A stretch of DNA of 64,000 nucleotides, taken from Gordonia liuliyuniae (GTDB lineage: Bacteria; Actinomycetota; Actinomycetes; Mycobacteriales; Mycobacteriaceae). Shown one piece after another: positions 44,596 through 53,194 of the stretch. Every line of letters starts with the position of its first letter. Positions within the stretch are counted from its first letter, which is position 1. Below the pieces are notes generated by a model. It saw nothing but the letters and a program-made list of their open reading frames with translations. It did no database searches and was not told where the DNA came from. The DNA lies in NCBI RefSeq assembly GCF_021739025.1, contig NZ_JAKKOT010000003.1:1-64000 (forward strand), in the 5' to 3' direction. A program made the translations under genes and the position numbers.

Positions 44596-45480
44596 ATGGC
44601 AAGCGAGAAGATCGCTCGCGTCGGCATCGTCGGCGCGGGACGGATGGGCGCGGGCATCGCCGAAGTGTGCGCCCGCGCGCACTGCGACGTGCTCGTGCAT
44701 GAGCCTGCCCGTGATCTCGTCGCCGCCTGCCGCAGCCGGATCCTGGACTCCCTCGACCAGGGGGTGTCCAGCGGGACGTTGACCGCCAGGGAGCGAGATC
44801 GCATGTCGAGCGGTCTCCGATTCACCACCGACCTCGCCGACTTCGCCGATCGGGAGCTCGTGATCGAGGCGATCGTCGAAGACGAGGCCGCGAAAGTCGA
44901 CATCTTCGGCAGGCTCGACGTCGTCGTCGGGCCTGCGGCGATCCTCGCCTCGAACACGTCGTCGATTCCGATCGGCACGCTGAGTGCCGCGACGTCCCGA
45001 CCGCGCAGGCTGGTCGGCATGCACTTCTTCCATCCCGTCCCGGAAGTCGCGCTGATGGAACTGGTCACGACGTCCGCGACCGACGACGCGGTCGCTCGAC
45101 GCGTCCGCGACTTCGCGCACGACGTCCTCGGCAAGCACGTGATCTGTTCGTCGGACCGGTCGGGTTTCGTCGTCAACGCGCTTCTCGTGCCGTACCTGCT
45201 CTCGGCGGTGCGGATGGTCGAAAGCGGATTCGCGAGCGTCGACGACGTCGACACCGCGATGGTCCTGGGCGTCGCGCACCCGATGGGGCCGCTGCGTCTC
45301 GCCGATCTCATCGGACTCGACACCGTCGTCGCGATCGCCGACCGCATGCGCTCCGAGTTCGACGAGCCGATGTACTCGCCGCCGCCGCTCCTGCGCCGCA
45401 TGGTCGACGAGGGACGTCTCGGCAAGAAGGCCGACCTCGGCTTCTATCGCTACGGTGACCGGGTCACGGCCGACATGTGA
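44596..45480 (+). CDS. fadB2: 3-hydroxybutyryl-CoA dehydrogenase
   Basis: A 294-residue NAD-dependent dehydrogenase of short-chain 3-hydroxyacyl-CoA. The N-terminal Rossmann motif GIVGAGRMGAGIAE binds NAD, and the catalytic His lies in GMHFFHPVPEVALMELV. The C-terminal helical domain has GFVVNALLVPYL and HPMGPLRLADLIGLDT. It follows aceA as fadB2 (Rv0468) follows icl1 in M. tuberculosis. AGGAA lies about 7 nt before ATG 44596. It may be partly co-transcribed with aceA through the hairpin. Confidence 0.94.
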   Translation: MASEKIARVGIVGAGRMGAGIAEVCARAHCDVLVHEPARDLVAACRSRILDSLDQGVSSGTLTARERDRMSSGLRFTTDLADFADRELVIEAIVEDEAAKVDIFGRLDVVVGPAAILASNTSSIPIGTLSAATSRPRRLVGMHFFHPVPEVALMELVTTSATDDAVARRVRDFAHDVLGKHVICSSDRSGFVVNALLVPYLLSAVRMVESGFASVDDVDTAMVLGVAHPMGPLRLADLIGLDTVVAIADRMRSEFDEPMYSPPPLLRRMVDEGRLGKKADLGFYRYGDRVTADM

Positions 45481-45628
45481 GCCTCTCTGCGAGGGTCTTG
45501 CTAGCACTGATCTCAACCCGGAACCTGATCGACCGATCGTTTCCGAGAGATTGATTCCGCAGGTCCACGAGGTTTCGGGGTTGCTGATTCGTGATTGCCA
45601 ATCGTGACTTCAGCCACGATAGCTAGCA

Positions 45629-45663
45629 AAGTGCTTGCAGTTGCTAGCGGCCTGGACGATACT
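45629..45663 (+). promoter_or_regulatory. hbhA promoter and shared 20-bp operator
   Basis: The -35 box TTGCAG (45635-45640), a 17-bp spacer and the -10 box GATACT (45658-45663) lie 38 bp before hbhA. The -35 is embedded in AAGTGCTTGCAGTTGCTAGC (45629-45648). Eighteen of its 20 bases recur before the XRE gene at 49391. A further TTGCTAGCACT word lies upstream at 45499-45509. The common element is probably a regulator binding site. Confidence 0.7.
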
Positions 45664-45701
45664 CAGGGTGTCAGATAAAGACCTGTGAACAGGAGGCTCC
45701 C

Positions 45702-46325
45702 ATGAGCACCGTCGAACGCACCCTCCCCACCCCGCTCTTCGCCGTCGTCGGCGCGGGCGATGCCGCAGTCCAGGAAGTCAAGGACGCCGTCGCCGAGCTG
45801 CGCACCCGCATCAGCGGCCTGCCCGAGGACGTCCCCACCCTCGAGGAGCTGCGCGGCAGGCTCACCGCCGAGGAACTCCGCAAGCTCGCCGACCCGTACA
45901 TCGAGACCGCGACCGGCCTCTACAACTCGTTCGCCGAGCGCGGCGAGACCACCGTCGCCCGTCTCCGTGAGAACACCGCCGTCGCTGAGAATCTGACCCG
46001 CGTCGAGAAGGCCTACAACGACGCCGTGGACCTCACCGAAGATGCGCTCGGCGCAGTCTCCTCGCAGACCCGCGCCGTCGGCGAGCGCGCCGCAGGCCTC
46101 GTCGGCCGCGCAGCCGACCAGGTCGAAGACGCCGCCATCGACCTCGCCGACGCCTCCGACAAGGCCGAAGCCGTCGCCGAGCGAGTCGAGAAGGCCTCGA
46201 CCAAGGTGAAGACCGACAGCGTAACCGCCGCGCAGAAGGTCGCAGGCGCCGCCGGAACCGTCGAAGCCAAGGCTCGCCCGGCTGCGAAGAAGGCGCCGGC
46301 TCGCAAGCCTGCTGCCAAGAAGTAG
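45702..46325 (+). CDS. hbhA: Heparin-binding haemagglutinin-like protein
   Basis: A 207-residue, almost entirely helical, coiled-coil protein with a Lys/Ala/Pro-rich C terminus (RPAAKKAPARKPAAKK), the hallmark of HBHA, which in mycobacteria is surface-exposed, binds glycosaminoglycans and lipid droplets, and is methylated on those lysines. No signal peptide is present, also as in HBHA. AGGAGG lies 5 nt before ATG 45702. In this non-pathogen-like context a role in cell aggregation or lipid-body binding is more likely than adhesion to host cells; that is inference. Confidence 0.9.
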   Translation: MSTVERTLPTPLFAVVGAGDAAVQEVKDAVAELRTRISGLPEDVPTLEELRGRLTAEELRKLADPYIETATGLYNSFAERGETTVARLRENTAVAENLTRVEKAYNDAVDLTEDALGAVSSQTRAVGERAAGLVGRAADQVEDAAIDLADASDKAEAVAERVEKASTKVKTDSVTAAQKVAGAAGTVEAKARPAAKKAPARKPAAKK

Positions 46326-46338
46326 TTTCGAACCGTCG

Positions 46339-46370
46339 TCGGCGGGGATCGCGAAAGCGCTCCCCGCCGA
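46339..46370. terminator. Bidirectional terminator hairpin
   Basis: TCGGCGGGGA (46339-46348) pairs perfectly with TCCCCGCCGA (46361-46370), loop 12 nt. It lies between the converging hbhA and PPK2 genes. Confidence 0.75.
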
Positions 46371-46395
46371 TCGGCGTTCGGCCGACGTCTCGCCG

Positions 46396-47247
46396 TCAGT
46401 CGTCGAGCGCGGCTAACCGAGCCTTCTCGACATCGACGTCGAAGTTCGCCGGTGGCCAGGACAGGTCGAGAGACTCGAGGGTCTCCAACAGGATCTGGGC
46501 CACGGCGAGGCGGGAGAACCATTTCCGATCGGCCGGGATCACGTGCCACGGCGCGGCGTCGGTGTCGGTCCGATCGAAGATCTCCTGGTAGGCCTGGAGG
46601 TATTCGTCCCAGTAGGCGCGCTCGGTGAGATCACTCGGGTCGTACTTCCAGAACTTGTCCGGCCGTTTGAGTCGCTCGGACAGCCGTGCCTTCTGTTCGT
46701 CCTTCGAGACGACGAGCGCGCACTTGATGATCGAGGTGCCCGACGCCGCCAACTCGGCCTCGAACGCGTTGATGTCGTCGAATCGTGGACGCCACACCGA
46801 CTCCGGCACCAACGAGTGGACCCGCACCGGAAGCACGTCTTCGTAATGCGAGCGATCGAAGACGCCGATGCGGCCCGGCGCGGGCAGCGCTTTACGAATG
46901 CGCCACAGGAAGTCGTGCGCCGCTTCCGTTCGTGTCGGCCTGCCGAACCCGGTCACGGCCAACCCCTGCGGATCCACCAGACCGCCGACATGACGCACGA
47001 TGCCGCCCTTGCCCGCGGTGTCCATCCCCTGCAAGACCAGCAGCACCGAGCGGTCTCCGCCGCTGCGCGCTTCGGCGAACAGCATTTCCTGCAGCGTCGA
47101 CAGCTTCTGGCCGACAGCAGCCAGGTCGGCCGCGCCCGACTTCTTGTCGCCGTCGTATCCGGGCGTCGCCGCCGGATCGACCTCTGCGAATCCGCCGACC
47201 GACCGGGCACGCAGCGTCACTCGCGGACTCGACGACCAGTCGGTCAC
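46396..47247 (-). CDS. Polyphosphate:nucleotide phosphotransferase (PPK2 family)
   Basis: A 283-residue PPK2-family kinase of the shorter, class II/III-like type: Walker A GMDTAGKGG, then FGRPTRTEAAHDFLWRI and the Walker B region GVFDRSHYEDVLPVRV, followed by DLTERAYWDEYLQAYQ. It uses polyphosphate to phosphorylate AMP and/or ADP; which one cannot be told. It differs clearly from the class I-like PPK2 at 22373. GTG 47247 overlaps the TetR stop (GTGA), so the two form an operon. Confidence 0.9.
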   Translation of the reverse strand: MTDWSSSPRVTLRARSVGGFAEVDPAATPGYDGDKKSGAADLAAVGQKLSTLQEMLFAEARSGGDRSVLLVLQGMDTAGKGGIVRHVGGLVDPQGLAVTGFGRPTRTEAAHDFLWRIRKALPAPGRIGVFDRSHYEDVLPVRVHSLVPESVWRPRFDDINAFEAELAASGTSIIKCALVVSKDEQKARLSERLKRPDKFWKYDPSDLTERAYWDEYLQAYQEIFDRTDTDAAPWHVIPADRKWFSRLAVAQILLETLESLDLSWPPANFDVDVEKARLAALDD

Positions 47248-48017
47248 GGAGTGTCGCCCGGAAGCGGTGGCATCGGCAACGGGTCCGCCGCGAATGCCAC
47301 CGGATCACCGTTGCGGGCGACGATGCCGACCAGCGCGCTCCACACCAGCATCGTCAACTCGTCCACGAGTTGTGTCGTCGGCTGATCGCGCGTCACGAGC
47401 CACCCGTCGACGGCGCGGATGATCGCGCCGACGATGGCCGTCGCCCACGTCTTCGCGCCGTCGATCTGCGCACCGCGCACCCCGAGACGCTGCTCGATCG
47501 TCGACCGTACGGCGCCGGTGAAGATCCGTTCCGTGTACGCGGCCGAATTGCTGCCGGCCGACCGTCCGGTCGTGAACACGTACACGTTCGGGTCCGCCGA
47601 GACCGTGTCGACATACACGCCGATGACGGTCCGCACCAGGTCGTAATCGGCGAGATCGTCGGTCAGCACGTCGGTGAGCAACGGCAGCAGCGTCGACTCC
47701 ATGTACGTGACCGTGACCGCTGCGGCCAAGTCGTTCTTGTCCGTGAAGTACCGGTAGAGCACTGTCTTGGACACCCCGACGTGCGCCGCGATCTCGTCCA
47801 TTCCGGCATTCGGTCCGAGCGCTCGAATCGCCTCGACCGTGCCTTCGGTCAGTTCGGTGCGCCGAGCCTGCTTGTGGTGTTCCCACCGCTGCTTGCGTCC
47901 GTCTCCGGCGACCGCTTCCACCGCGGGTGTGAGGATCCGCTGCTCGAGTTCACGAGTCAGCGTGCGTGCGGCGTTCACAGCGACCGAAGCGGTCGACAAC
48001 GGGTTCAGGGTAGGCAT
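47244..48017 (-). CDS. TetR-family regulator (Rv0472c-like)
   Basis: A 257-residue regulator matching by position and architecture M. tuberculosis Rv0472c, described as MadR, a regulator of fatty-acid desaturase genes. The helix-turn-helix is unusually far in (about 65-95: GMDEIAAHVGVSKTVLYRYF), after a 50-residue extension, as in that group. The first two codons are GTG-ATG; I chose ATG 48017. A palindrome (48037-48050) lies 20 bp upstream in the spacer shared with the divergent DUF445 gene. The co-transcribed PPK2 is not part of the mycobacterial arrangement as I recall it. Confidence 0.87.
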   Translation of the reverse strand: MPTLNPLSTASVAVNAARTLTRELEQRILTPAVEAVAGDGRKQRWEHHKQARRTELTEGTVEAIRALGPNAGMDEIAAHVGVSKTVLYRYFTDKNDLAAAVTVTYMESTLLPLLTDVLTDDLADYDLVRTVIGVYVDTVSADPNVYVFTTGRSAGSNSAAYTERIFTGAVRSTIEQRLGVRGAQIDGAKTWATAIVGAIIRAVDGWLVTRDQPTTQLVDELTMLVWSALVGIVARNGDPVAFAADPLPMPPLPGDTP

Positions 48018-48036
48018 CACCTAGCAACAGTAGTAG

Positions 48037-48050
48037 GTGTTCGGGAACAC
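48037..48050. promoter_or_regulatory. Candidate TetR operator
   Basis: GTGTTC-GG-GAACAC is a perfect 14-bp palindrome between the TetR start (48017) and the divergent DUF445 start (48058). Its position suits autorepression by the TetR protein. Confidence 0.5.
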
Positions 48051-48057
48051 TGTGTAC

Positions 48058-49374
48058 GTGTCGACAACCTTCCGGTCCCAGCCGTCCGCGCCGAAATCGA
48101 CTCCGACCGTGCTCGGGGCCGCAGGCGACGAGCAGCGGGCGCGTGACCTTCGCAAGATGAAGATCGTCGCCACGGGCTTGCTCGTGGGCGCTGCGGTGAT
48201 CTACTTCGTGATGCGCTGGATCGAGCACCGCGACGGTTCCGACACGGCGGCCTGGGTCGGATTCGTGCGCGCGGCCGCCGAAGCGGGCATGGTCGGAGCG
48301 CTCGCCGACTGGTTCGCGGTGACTGCGTTGTTCCGCCAGCCGCTCGGCATCCCGATCCCGCACACCGCGCTCATCCCGCGGAAGAAGGATCAGATCGGCG
48401 AACAACTCGGCGAGTTCATCGAAGAGAACTTCATGACTCCCGAAGTCGTCGTCGAACGCGCTGTCGGGCTCGACATGCCCGGACGGGTGTCCGGATGGCT
48501 CGCCGACCCCGCCAACGGGCCCCGCGTCAACGACGAGGTGTCGCGCGCCATCCGGCTCGGCTCGGAGATGCTGCGCGACGAAGACGTCGAGAAGTTCATC
48601 CAGGCAATCCTGAAGTGGGCAGCCGAACCGCTGTGGGCACCACCTCTCGGCCGGGTCCTCGAGCAGCTCGTCGACGAGAACCGGGTCGAACCGATCATCC
48701 AGATGCTGTGCGACCGTGCCCACGAGTGGGCGCTGGACAGTCAAGGGCTCATCGACCGGGTCGTCGACCGTGATGGCCCCGCCTGGGTGCCGTCGTTCGT
48801 CAACAATCTCGTCGGCGACAAGATCTACCGCGAGCTCACCGAGTTCACGTACAAGGTGCGCGCCGAACCCGACCACGACCTGCGACGTGCCATGCACGAC
48901 TTCGTCAGAGACTTCGCGGACGAGTTGCAGCACGACGAGGCGACCATCGCCAAGTTCGAAGAGATCAAGGGTGAACTCCTCGGCCGCGACGAGGTGACCG
49001 GCGCGGCGTCCACCGCCTGGCAGGCGGGCAAGGACGTCATCGAGCAGATGCTCGACGACCCGTCGTCGACCCTCCGCACATCGATCTCCGACGCGGTCGT
49101 CCGACTCGGCGTGCGGATCAGCCACGACCGACCACTCCAGGACAAGATGAACACCTGGGTCGCGCGGACCGCCAAGCACATCGCCGACAACTACTCGACG
49201 GAGATCATCTCCGTCATCACCGACACCGTCCGCGGGTGGGACGCCGAAGAGACCAGCCGCAAGATCGAACTGCAAGTGGGGCGGGACCTCCAGTTCATCC
49301 GGATCAACGGCACCGTCGTCGGCTCGCTCGCCGGGCTCGCCATCTACTCCGTCTCCGTCCTCGTGTTCGGGTGA
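48058..49374 (+). CDS. DUF445 membrane protein
   Basis: A 438-residue protein with an N-terminal membrane helix (about 38-55), a short second hydrophobic stretch, a long helical region and a C-terminal membrane helix (about 415-435), the DUF445 layout. The motif AAEAGMVGALADWFAVTALFRQPLGIPIPHTALIP is diagnostic (quoted in parts: AAEAGMVGALADWFAVTALF and GIPIPHTALIP). Equivalent to M. tuberculosis Rv0473, next to Rv0472c and Rv0474 as here. Function is unknown. GTG 48058 is preferred because GTG 48037 lies inside the palindrome; neither has a clear Shine-Dalgarno. Confidence 0.85.
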   Translation: MSTTFRSQPSAPKSTPTVLGAAGDEQRARDLRKMKIVATGLLVGAAVIYFVMRWIEHRDGSDTAAWVGFVRAAAEAGMVGALADWFAVTALFRQPLGIPIPHTALIPRKKDQIGEQLGEFIEENFMTPEVVVERAVGLDMPGRVSGWLADPANGPRVNDEVSRAIRLGSEMLRDEDVEKFIQAILKWAAEPLWAPPLGRVLEQLVDENRVEPIIQMLCDRAHEWALDSQGLIDRVVDRDGPAWVPSFVNNLVGDKIYRELTEFTYKVRAEPDHDLRRAMHDFVRDFADELQHDEATIAKFEEIKGELLGRDEVTGAASTAWQAGKDVIEQMLDDPSSTLRTSISDAVVRLGVRISHDRPLQDKMNTWVARTAKHIADNYSTEIISVITDTVRGWDAEETSRKIELQVGRDLQFIRINGTVVGSLAGLAIYSVSVLVFG

Positions 49375-49390
49375 CCAGCCCCACCGCCCC

Positions 49391-49410
49391 AAGTGCTTGC
49401 ATCTGCTAGC
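49391..49410 (+). promoter_or_regulatory. Second copy of the hbhA-type operator, before the XRE gene
   Basis: AAGTGCTTGCATCTGCTAGC matches the hbhA element (45629-45648) at 18 of 20 positions, including the TTGCA that would be the -35 box. It lies 48 bp before GTG 49459. Its placement fits autoregulation by the XRE protein. Confidence 0.65.
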
Positions 49411-49458
49411 ACAGTGTCGGCACACTGGGTACGGGCGAGTAGAGAAGGTATATCTGAC

Positions 49459-49941
49459 GTGAGCAGCTCCATGCAGCAGTCCGGCGACGAGCCGGGCGGC
49501 GACACCGGCCCGGCCGACGCGGTCGCCGCCGCGGCCCAGGACATCGGCGGATTCATCCGTGCGCAGCGGCTGTCGGCGCAGGTCTCGCTGCGCCAACTCG
49601 CCGAGCGGGCGGGGGTCAGCAACCCGTACCTCTCGCAGATCGAGCGCGGACTCCGCAAACCGTCGGCAGACGTCCTCGCCCAGATCGCGAAGGGGCTGCG
49701 CGTCTCGGCCGAAGTCCTCTACGTGCGTGCCGGGATCCTCGAAGAACGGCCGGCCAGCCCGGTCCGCGACGCGCTTCTCGTCGATGAGTCGATCAGCGAA
49801 CGGCAGAAGCAGATGCTCCTCGAGATCTACGATTCGTTCCGTCGCGAGAACGGGCAGGTCGGCGAGAACTCCGGAGCCAAACGTGTCCCCGAGGATCGTT
49901 CAGCGACCCTGACAACGCGCGTGGGTAAGGTGGCGGAGTGA
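49459..49941 (+). CDS. XRE-family regulator (Rv0474-like)
   Basis: A 160-residue DNA-binding protein. The Cro/C1-type helix-turn-helix lies at about 30-90 (FIRAQRLSAQVSLRQLAERA, then GVSNPYLSQIERGLRKPSAD), and a short helical tail follows. By position and length it corresponds to M. tuberculosis Rv0474, next to hbhA. Start GTG 49459 has GAAGG about 12 nt upstream; ATG 49471 is an alternative. It shares a 20-bp upstream element with hbhA, so it may regulate both. The stop overlaps the next start (GTGA). Confidence 0.88.
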   Translation: MSSSMQQSGDEPGGDTGPADAVAAAAQDIGGFIRAQRLSAQVSLRQLAERAGVSNPYLSQIERGLRKPSADVLAQIAKGLRVSAEVLYVRAGILEERPASPVRDALLVDESISERQKQMLLEIYDSFRRENGQVGENSGAKRVPEDRSATLTTRVGKVAE

Positions 49942-50264
49942 CCGTTCAAAGCGTGGTTCTCGACGCCCGGATGTACATCCTCCTCGTGGTGGGTGTGATC
50001 GCCGGGCTCTCGTCGCTCGCCGCGTTCGTGCACGCGCTGATCACGCGGCCGGACGCCTACACTGCCGTGGACGCGCAGTCGAAGACCTTCTGGGTCGCGA
50101 TCCTGGCCGTCGCCAACCTCCTCATCTGGTTGTTCGTCGTCGGCGGGATGTCGGTTCTCATCCTGTTCCTCGTCGGTGTCATCGCCACGATGATCTACAT
50201 CGTCGACGTCCGGGTGCGGGTCGACGAGATCCTGAACCGCAGCTGGTTCCGGAAACTCGGATGA
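49938..50264 (+). CDS. DUF2516 membrane protein
   Basis: A 108-residue protein with three hydrophobic segments (about 12-36, 52-70 and 72-92) and a basic C terminus, the DUF2516 pattern of M. tuberculosis Rv0476, which also sits near hbhA. Unknown function. Co-translated with the XRE regulator (GTGA overlap, GGTGGCGGA before the start). Confidence 0.85.
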   Translation: MTVQSVVLDARMYILLVVGVIAGLSSLAAFVHALITRPDAYTAVDAQSKTFWVAILAVANLLIWLFVVGGMSVLILFLVGVIATMIYIVDVRVRVDEILNRSWFRKLG

Positions 50265-50313
50265 GCGATTCTGCGACGCACAGCATCGACGGGTCGGATC
50301 GACAGGCTGGGCA

Positions 50314-51063
50314 GTGACCGAGTACCGCATCAACGAACTCGCTAACGTCTCGGGCGTCAGCGTCCGCAACATCCGCGTCTATCAGGACCGCGGACTGCTG
50401 CCCGCGCCCGCGATCCGCGGGCGCACCGGCTGGTACTCCGAGGAGCACCTCGTCCGACTCAACCTGATCTCCCGCATGCTCGAGCGCGGCTACACGTTCG
50501 CCACCATCAGCGAACTCCTGCACGCCGCCCACTACGGGATGAAGGTCGAACACGTACTTCGCGAGTCGCCGAAGAACAGCCGGTTCAAGAACATCAAGCG
50601 TGCCGCCACGATCACGATCACCGAGCTTCGCCGGTCGCTCGGGGCGTCCGACCGGTCGATCGCAGTCAGCCAGAAGCTTGGCCTTCTGGCTAAGGACGGC
50701 GCGCATTACGCGGTGCGGAACCCGGAAGTCCTCGCGGGTGCGGAAGCGCTCGTCAAAGCGGGCGTCGACATCGATGTGCTGCTCGACATGTGGGTACGCG
50801 TCGAACAGGATCTCGAAGACGTCGCGCACAGCTTCGTCTCGCTCATCACGGACAAGTACTTCGACGAGAACCTCCCGGGCCTGGGGGACCAGACGTTCAC
50901 CCGCATCGCCGAACTGATCCAGACGGTGCGGCCGATGGCCCACGAGATCGTCGAGTCGGCGTTCAGCAAAGCTCTCGACGACGAGATCTCGCGGGCCGTC
51001 GGCCAAGCCGGTGAATACTTCGAGAACCCGCGCGATCCGAACTCGGACGACGCGACGGACTAG
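50314..51063 (+). CDS. MerR-family regulator
   Basis: A 249-residue regulator. The N-terminal MerR helix-turn-helix is clear (YRINELANVSGVSVRNIRVY, then QDRGLLPAPAIRGRTGWYS), followed by a long helical effector domain without the Cys pattern of metal sensors or the TipAS motif. It starts at GTG 50314, 49 bp after the DUF2516 stop, and is 12 bp before the hydrolase gene, so the two form an operon. The signal is unknown; a lipid or hydrophobic ligand would fit the partner. Confidence 0.87.
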   Translation: MTEYRINELANVSGVSVRNIRVYQDRGLLPAPAIRGRTGWYSEEHLVRLNLISRMLERGYTFATISELLHAAHYGMKVEHVLRESPKNSRFKNIKRAATITITELRRSLGASDRSIAVSQKLGLLAKDGAHYAVRNPEVLAGAEALVKAGVDIDVLLDMWVRVEQDLEDVAHSFVSLITDKYFDENLPGLGDQTFTRIAELIQTVRPMAHEIVESAFSKALDDEISRAVGQAGEYFENPRDPNSDDATD

Positions 51064-51075
51064 ATAGGGGAAGAC

Positions 51076-52155
51076 ATGGCTGACTCACGACGCGGATGGC
51101 GGTGGGGAGCGCGAGCGCTGGCAATCGCAGGAGCCGTCGGTGCAGGGACCGGCGGTGTCGGGCTGGCCGTCATCGCAGGCTCCCTGCTACGTGAGGCGTA
51201 CCGCTACCCGAGGCCGGTGCAGGACGGGCCGGACCCCATGCTCCAGGCACCGCCGCACACCAAGTCGTCAGTCGTCGCAGCCTCCGACGGAACACTGCTG
51301 CATGTCGTCACCTCCGGTGACGTCGACAGCAGTGACGAGATCCTCGTCTTCGTTCACGGGTGGACCTGCAACACCGGCTTCTGGAACGCCCAGATGCAGC
51401 ACTTCGGAGACCGTCACGCGACGGTCGCCTACGACCAGCGCGGACACGGGCTCTCCGAACTCGGCAAGACCAGGCTGACCCCCGACGTCCTCGGCCAGGA
51501 CCTCCAGGCCGTCCTCGAAGAAGTGATTCCCGACGGCAAACGCGCCGTCCTCGTCGGACACAGCATGGGCGGCATGTCGATCATGTCGTGGGCCGCGCAG
51601 TTCGGAGCGGGCATGGAGGAGAAGGTGTCGGCGATCGTGCTCACGTCGACCGGGGCGTTCACCGTCGTCCAGCGACAACTGCTGATCCCCGAGGATCTCC
51701 CCGCGATCGTCCGCCCGCTGGAGCCGTACGTCGAGCGCGCGTTCGTGTCGACGGCGCTGCCGTTGCCCACGAATCCGGTGAGTGAACGGCTCACGCACTA
51801 CATCGCACTCGGCCCGGTGGCCCGCCAGGCGCACGTCGACTTCAGCGATGAACAGATCGCGGCGTGCTCACCGACGGCGCGCGCCGCGTGGGGTGCGGCC
51901 ATGTACGACCTGGACGTGCGCCCGGGGCTCGGCAAGATCACCGTGCCGACGGCCGTCGTCGTCGGCACTCAGGACCGATTGACCAGCCCGGTGCACGCCG
52001 AGGAGTTGGCGGGTGTGCTGCGCGCGAACGGTGTGCTCCATTCGCTCACCGAGTATCCGGGCGCCGGACACATGGTGCCGATCGAGCGTTCCGGCCCCTA
52101 CAACCGCCTGCTCGACGCCATCCTCGACGACGTCAGCGAGGCAAAGAGCAGTTGA
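51076..52155 (+). CDS. Alpha/beta-hydrolase with N-terminal membrane anchor
   Basis: A 359-residue hydrolase. A hydrophobic segment at about 13-37 forms a signal anchor, and the alpha/beta-hydrolase fold follows: oxyanion motif FVHGWTCNTGFW, YDQRGHGLS, nucleophile in GHSMGG (about residue 163), Asp in VVVGTQDRLTS and His in GAGHMVPIE. Probably a membrane-bound esterase or lipase; similar proteins flank murB in mycobacteria. GGGGAAG lies about 4-5 nt before ATG 51076. Its last 23 bases overlap the converging murB. Confidence 0.87.
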   Translation: MADSRRGWRWGARALAIAGAVGAGTGGVGLAVIAGSLLREAYRYPRPVQDGPDPMLQAPPHTKSSVVAASDGTLLHVVTSGDVDSSDEILVFVHGWTCNTGFWNAQMQHFGDRHATVAYDQRGHGLSELGKTRLTPDVLGQDLQAVLEEVIPDGKRAVLVGHSMGGMSIMSWAAQFGAGMEEKVSAIVLTSTGAFTVVQRQLLIPEDLPAIVRPLEPYVERAFVSTALPLPTNPVSERLTHYIALGPVARQAHVDFSDEQIAACSPTARAAWGAAMYDLDVRPGLGKITVPTAVVVGTQDRLTSPVHAEELAGVLRANGVLHSLTEYPGAGHMVPIERSGPYNRLLDAILDDVSEAKSS

Positions 52156-53194
52156 CGAACACCGGCTCGGGATGCAGGTCGACGCCGAAGCGTTCGAGCA
52201 CACCGTCCCGGACGGTCGCCGCGAGTGCCAGCAGATCGGCGGTGGTCGCCGCGCCCCGGTTCGTCAACGCCAACGTGTGCTTGGTCGACAGTCGTGCCGC
52301 GGCGTCCTCGTTTGGGTAGCCGCGCGTGAATCCGGCTCGTTCGATGAGCCAGCCCGCGGAGAGCTTCGACCCGCCGTCGGCAGGGAAACGCGGGATCGGC
52401 GCGTCGCCGACCGCGGCTGCGATGCGTTCGAGGACGCGGTCGATCGCGTCGTCGGCGACGATCGGGTTGGTGAAGAACGAACCGGCGCTCCACGTGTCGT
52501 GATCGTCGGGGTCGAGCACCATGCCCTTACCGCGTCGTAGTTCGAGGACCATCGCCCGGACCTGCGACGCGGATGTCGTCGCCCCTTCCTGGACGCCGAT
52601 CCGACGCGCCAACTCGCGGTAGGCGATCGGCGCAGAGACGCCGTCCACGTTGAGGCGAAGACTCACGGCGAGCACGACATGGTCGTCGCGGCCCTTCAGA
52701 TTGGACGTTCGGTACGCCAGCGCGAGCTCCTCGGGTCGCACCCACCGGACGTCGCCGGTCGCCCGGTCGAGCAGTCGTACCTCCCGCAACAGGTCGCTGA
52801 TCTCCACGCCGTACGCTCCGACGTTCTGCACCGGGGTGGTCCCGGCGGCGCCCGGGATGCCCGACAGGCATTCGAGACCGCCGAACCCGGCGTCGATGGT
52901 CGCGGCGACGAGCGTGTCCCAGTCGGTGCCCGCTTGCGCTGTGACATATGGGCCCGCGTCGTCGGAGCCGAACTCGATGCCCTCGGTCGCGACGACGACC
53001 GCCGTTCCGGCGAAACCGTCGTCGCCGATCACCAGATTCGACCCGCCACCGATGAGCAGCACCGGGGTCCCGGCGCGGTCGAGTGACGTGACCGTGTCGA
53101 TCAGCGCGGCCGTCCGGGTGCATTCGACAACGGCGTCGGCGGGGCCCCCGAGACGCAGCGTGGTGAACGCAGACAGCGGCTGTACGTGACTCAT
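52133..53194 (-). CDS. murB: UDP-N-acetylenolpyruvoylglucosamine reductase
   Basis: A 353-residue FAD enzyme that reduces UDP-GlcNAc-enolpyruvate to UDP-MurNAc, an early step of peptidoglycan synthesis. FAD-binding motifs are LLIGGGSNLVIGDDGF and SGIPGAAGTTPVQNVGAYG; the catalytic Ser239 is in GSFFTNP and the Glu near the C terminus in LHPEPVFVN. This is the type I arrangement. A minus-strand TACCGT box (53207-53202) lies 7 nt before ATG 53194, giving a leaderless transcript. Its -10 overlaps that of the divergent DUF2505 gene. Confidence 0.96.
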   Translation of the reverse strand: MSHVQPLSAFTTLRLGGPADAVVECTRTAALIDTVTSLDRAGTPVLLIGGGSNLVIGDDGFAGTAVVVATEGIEFGSDDAGPYVTAQAGTDWDTLVAATIDAGFGGLECLSGIPGAAGTTPVQNVGAYGVEISDLLREVRLLDRATGDVRWVRPEELALAYRTSNLKGRDDHVVLAVSLRLNVDGVSAPIAYRELARRIGVQEGATTSASQVRAMVLELRRGKGMVLDPDDHDTWSAGSFFTNPIVADDAIDRVLERIAAAVGDAPIPRFPADGGSKLSAGWLIERAGFTRGYPNEDAAARLSTKHTLALTNRGAATTADLLALAATVRDGVLERFGVDLHPEPVFVNCSLPR

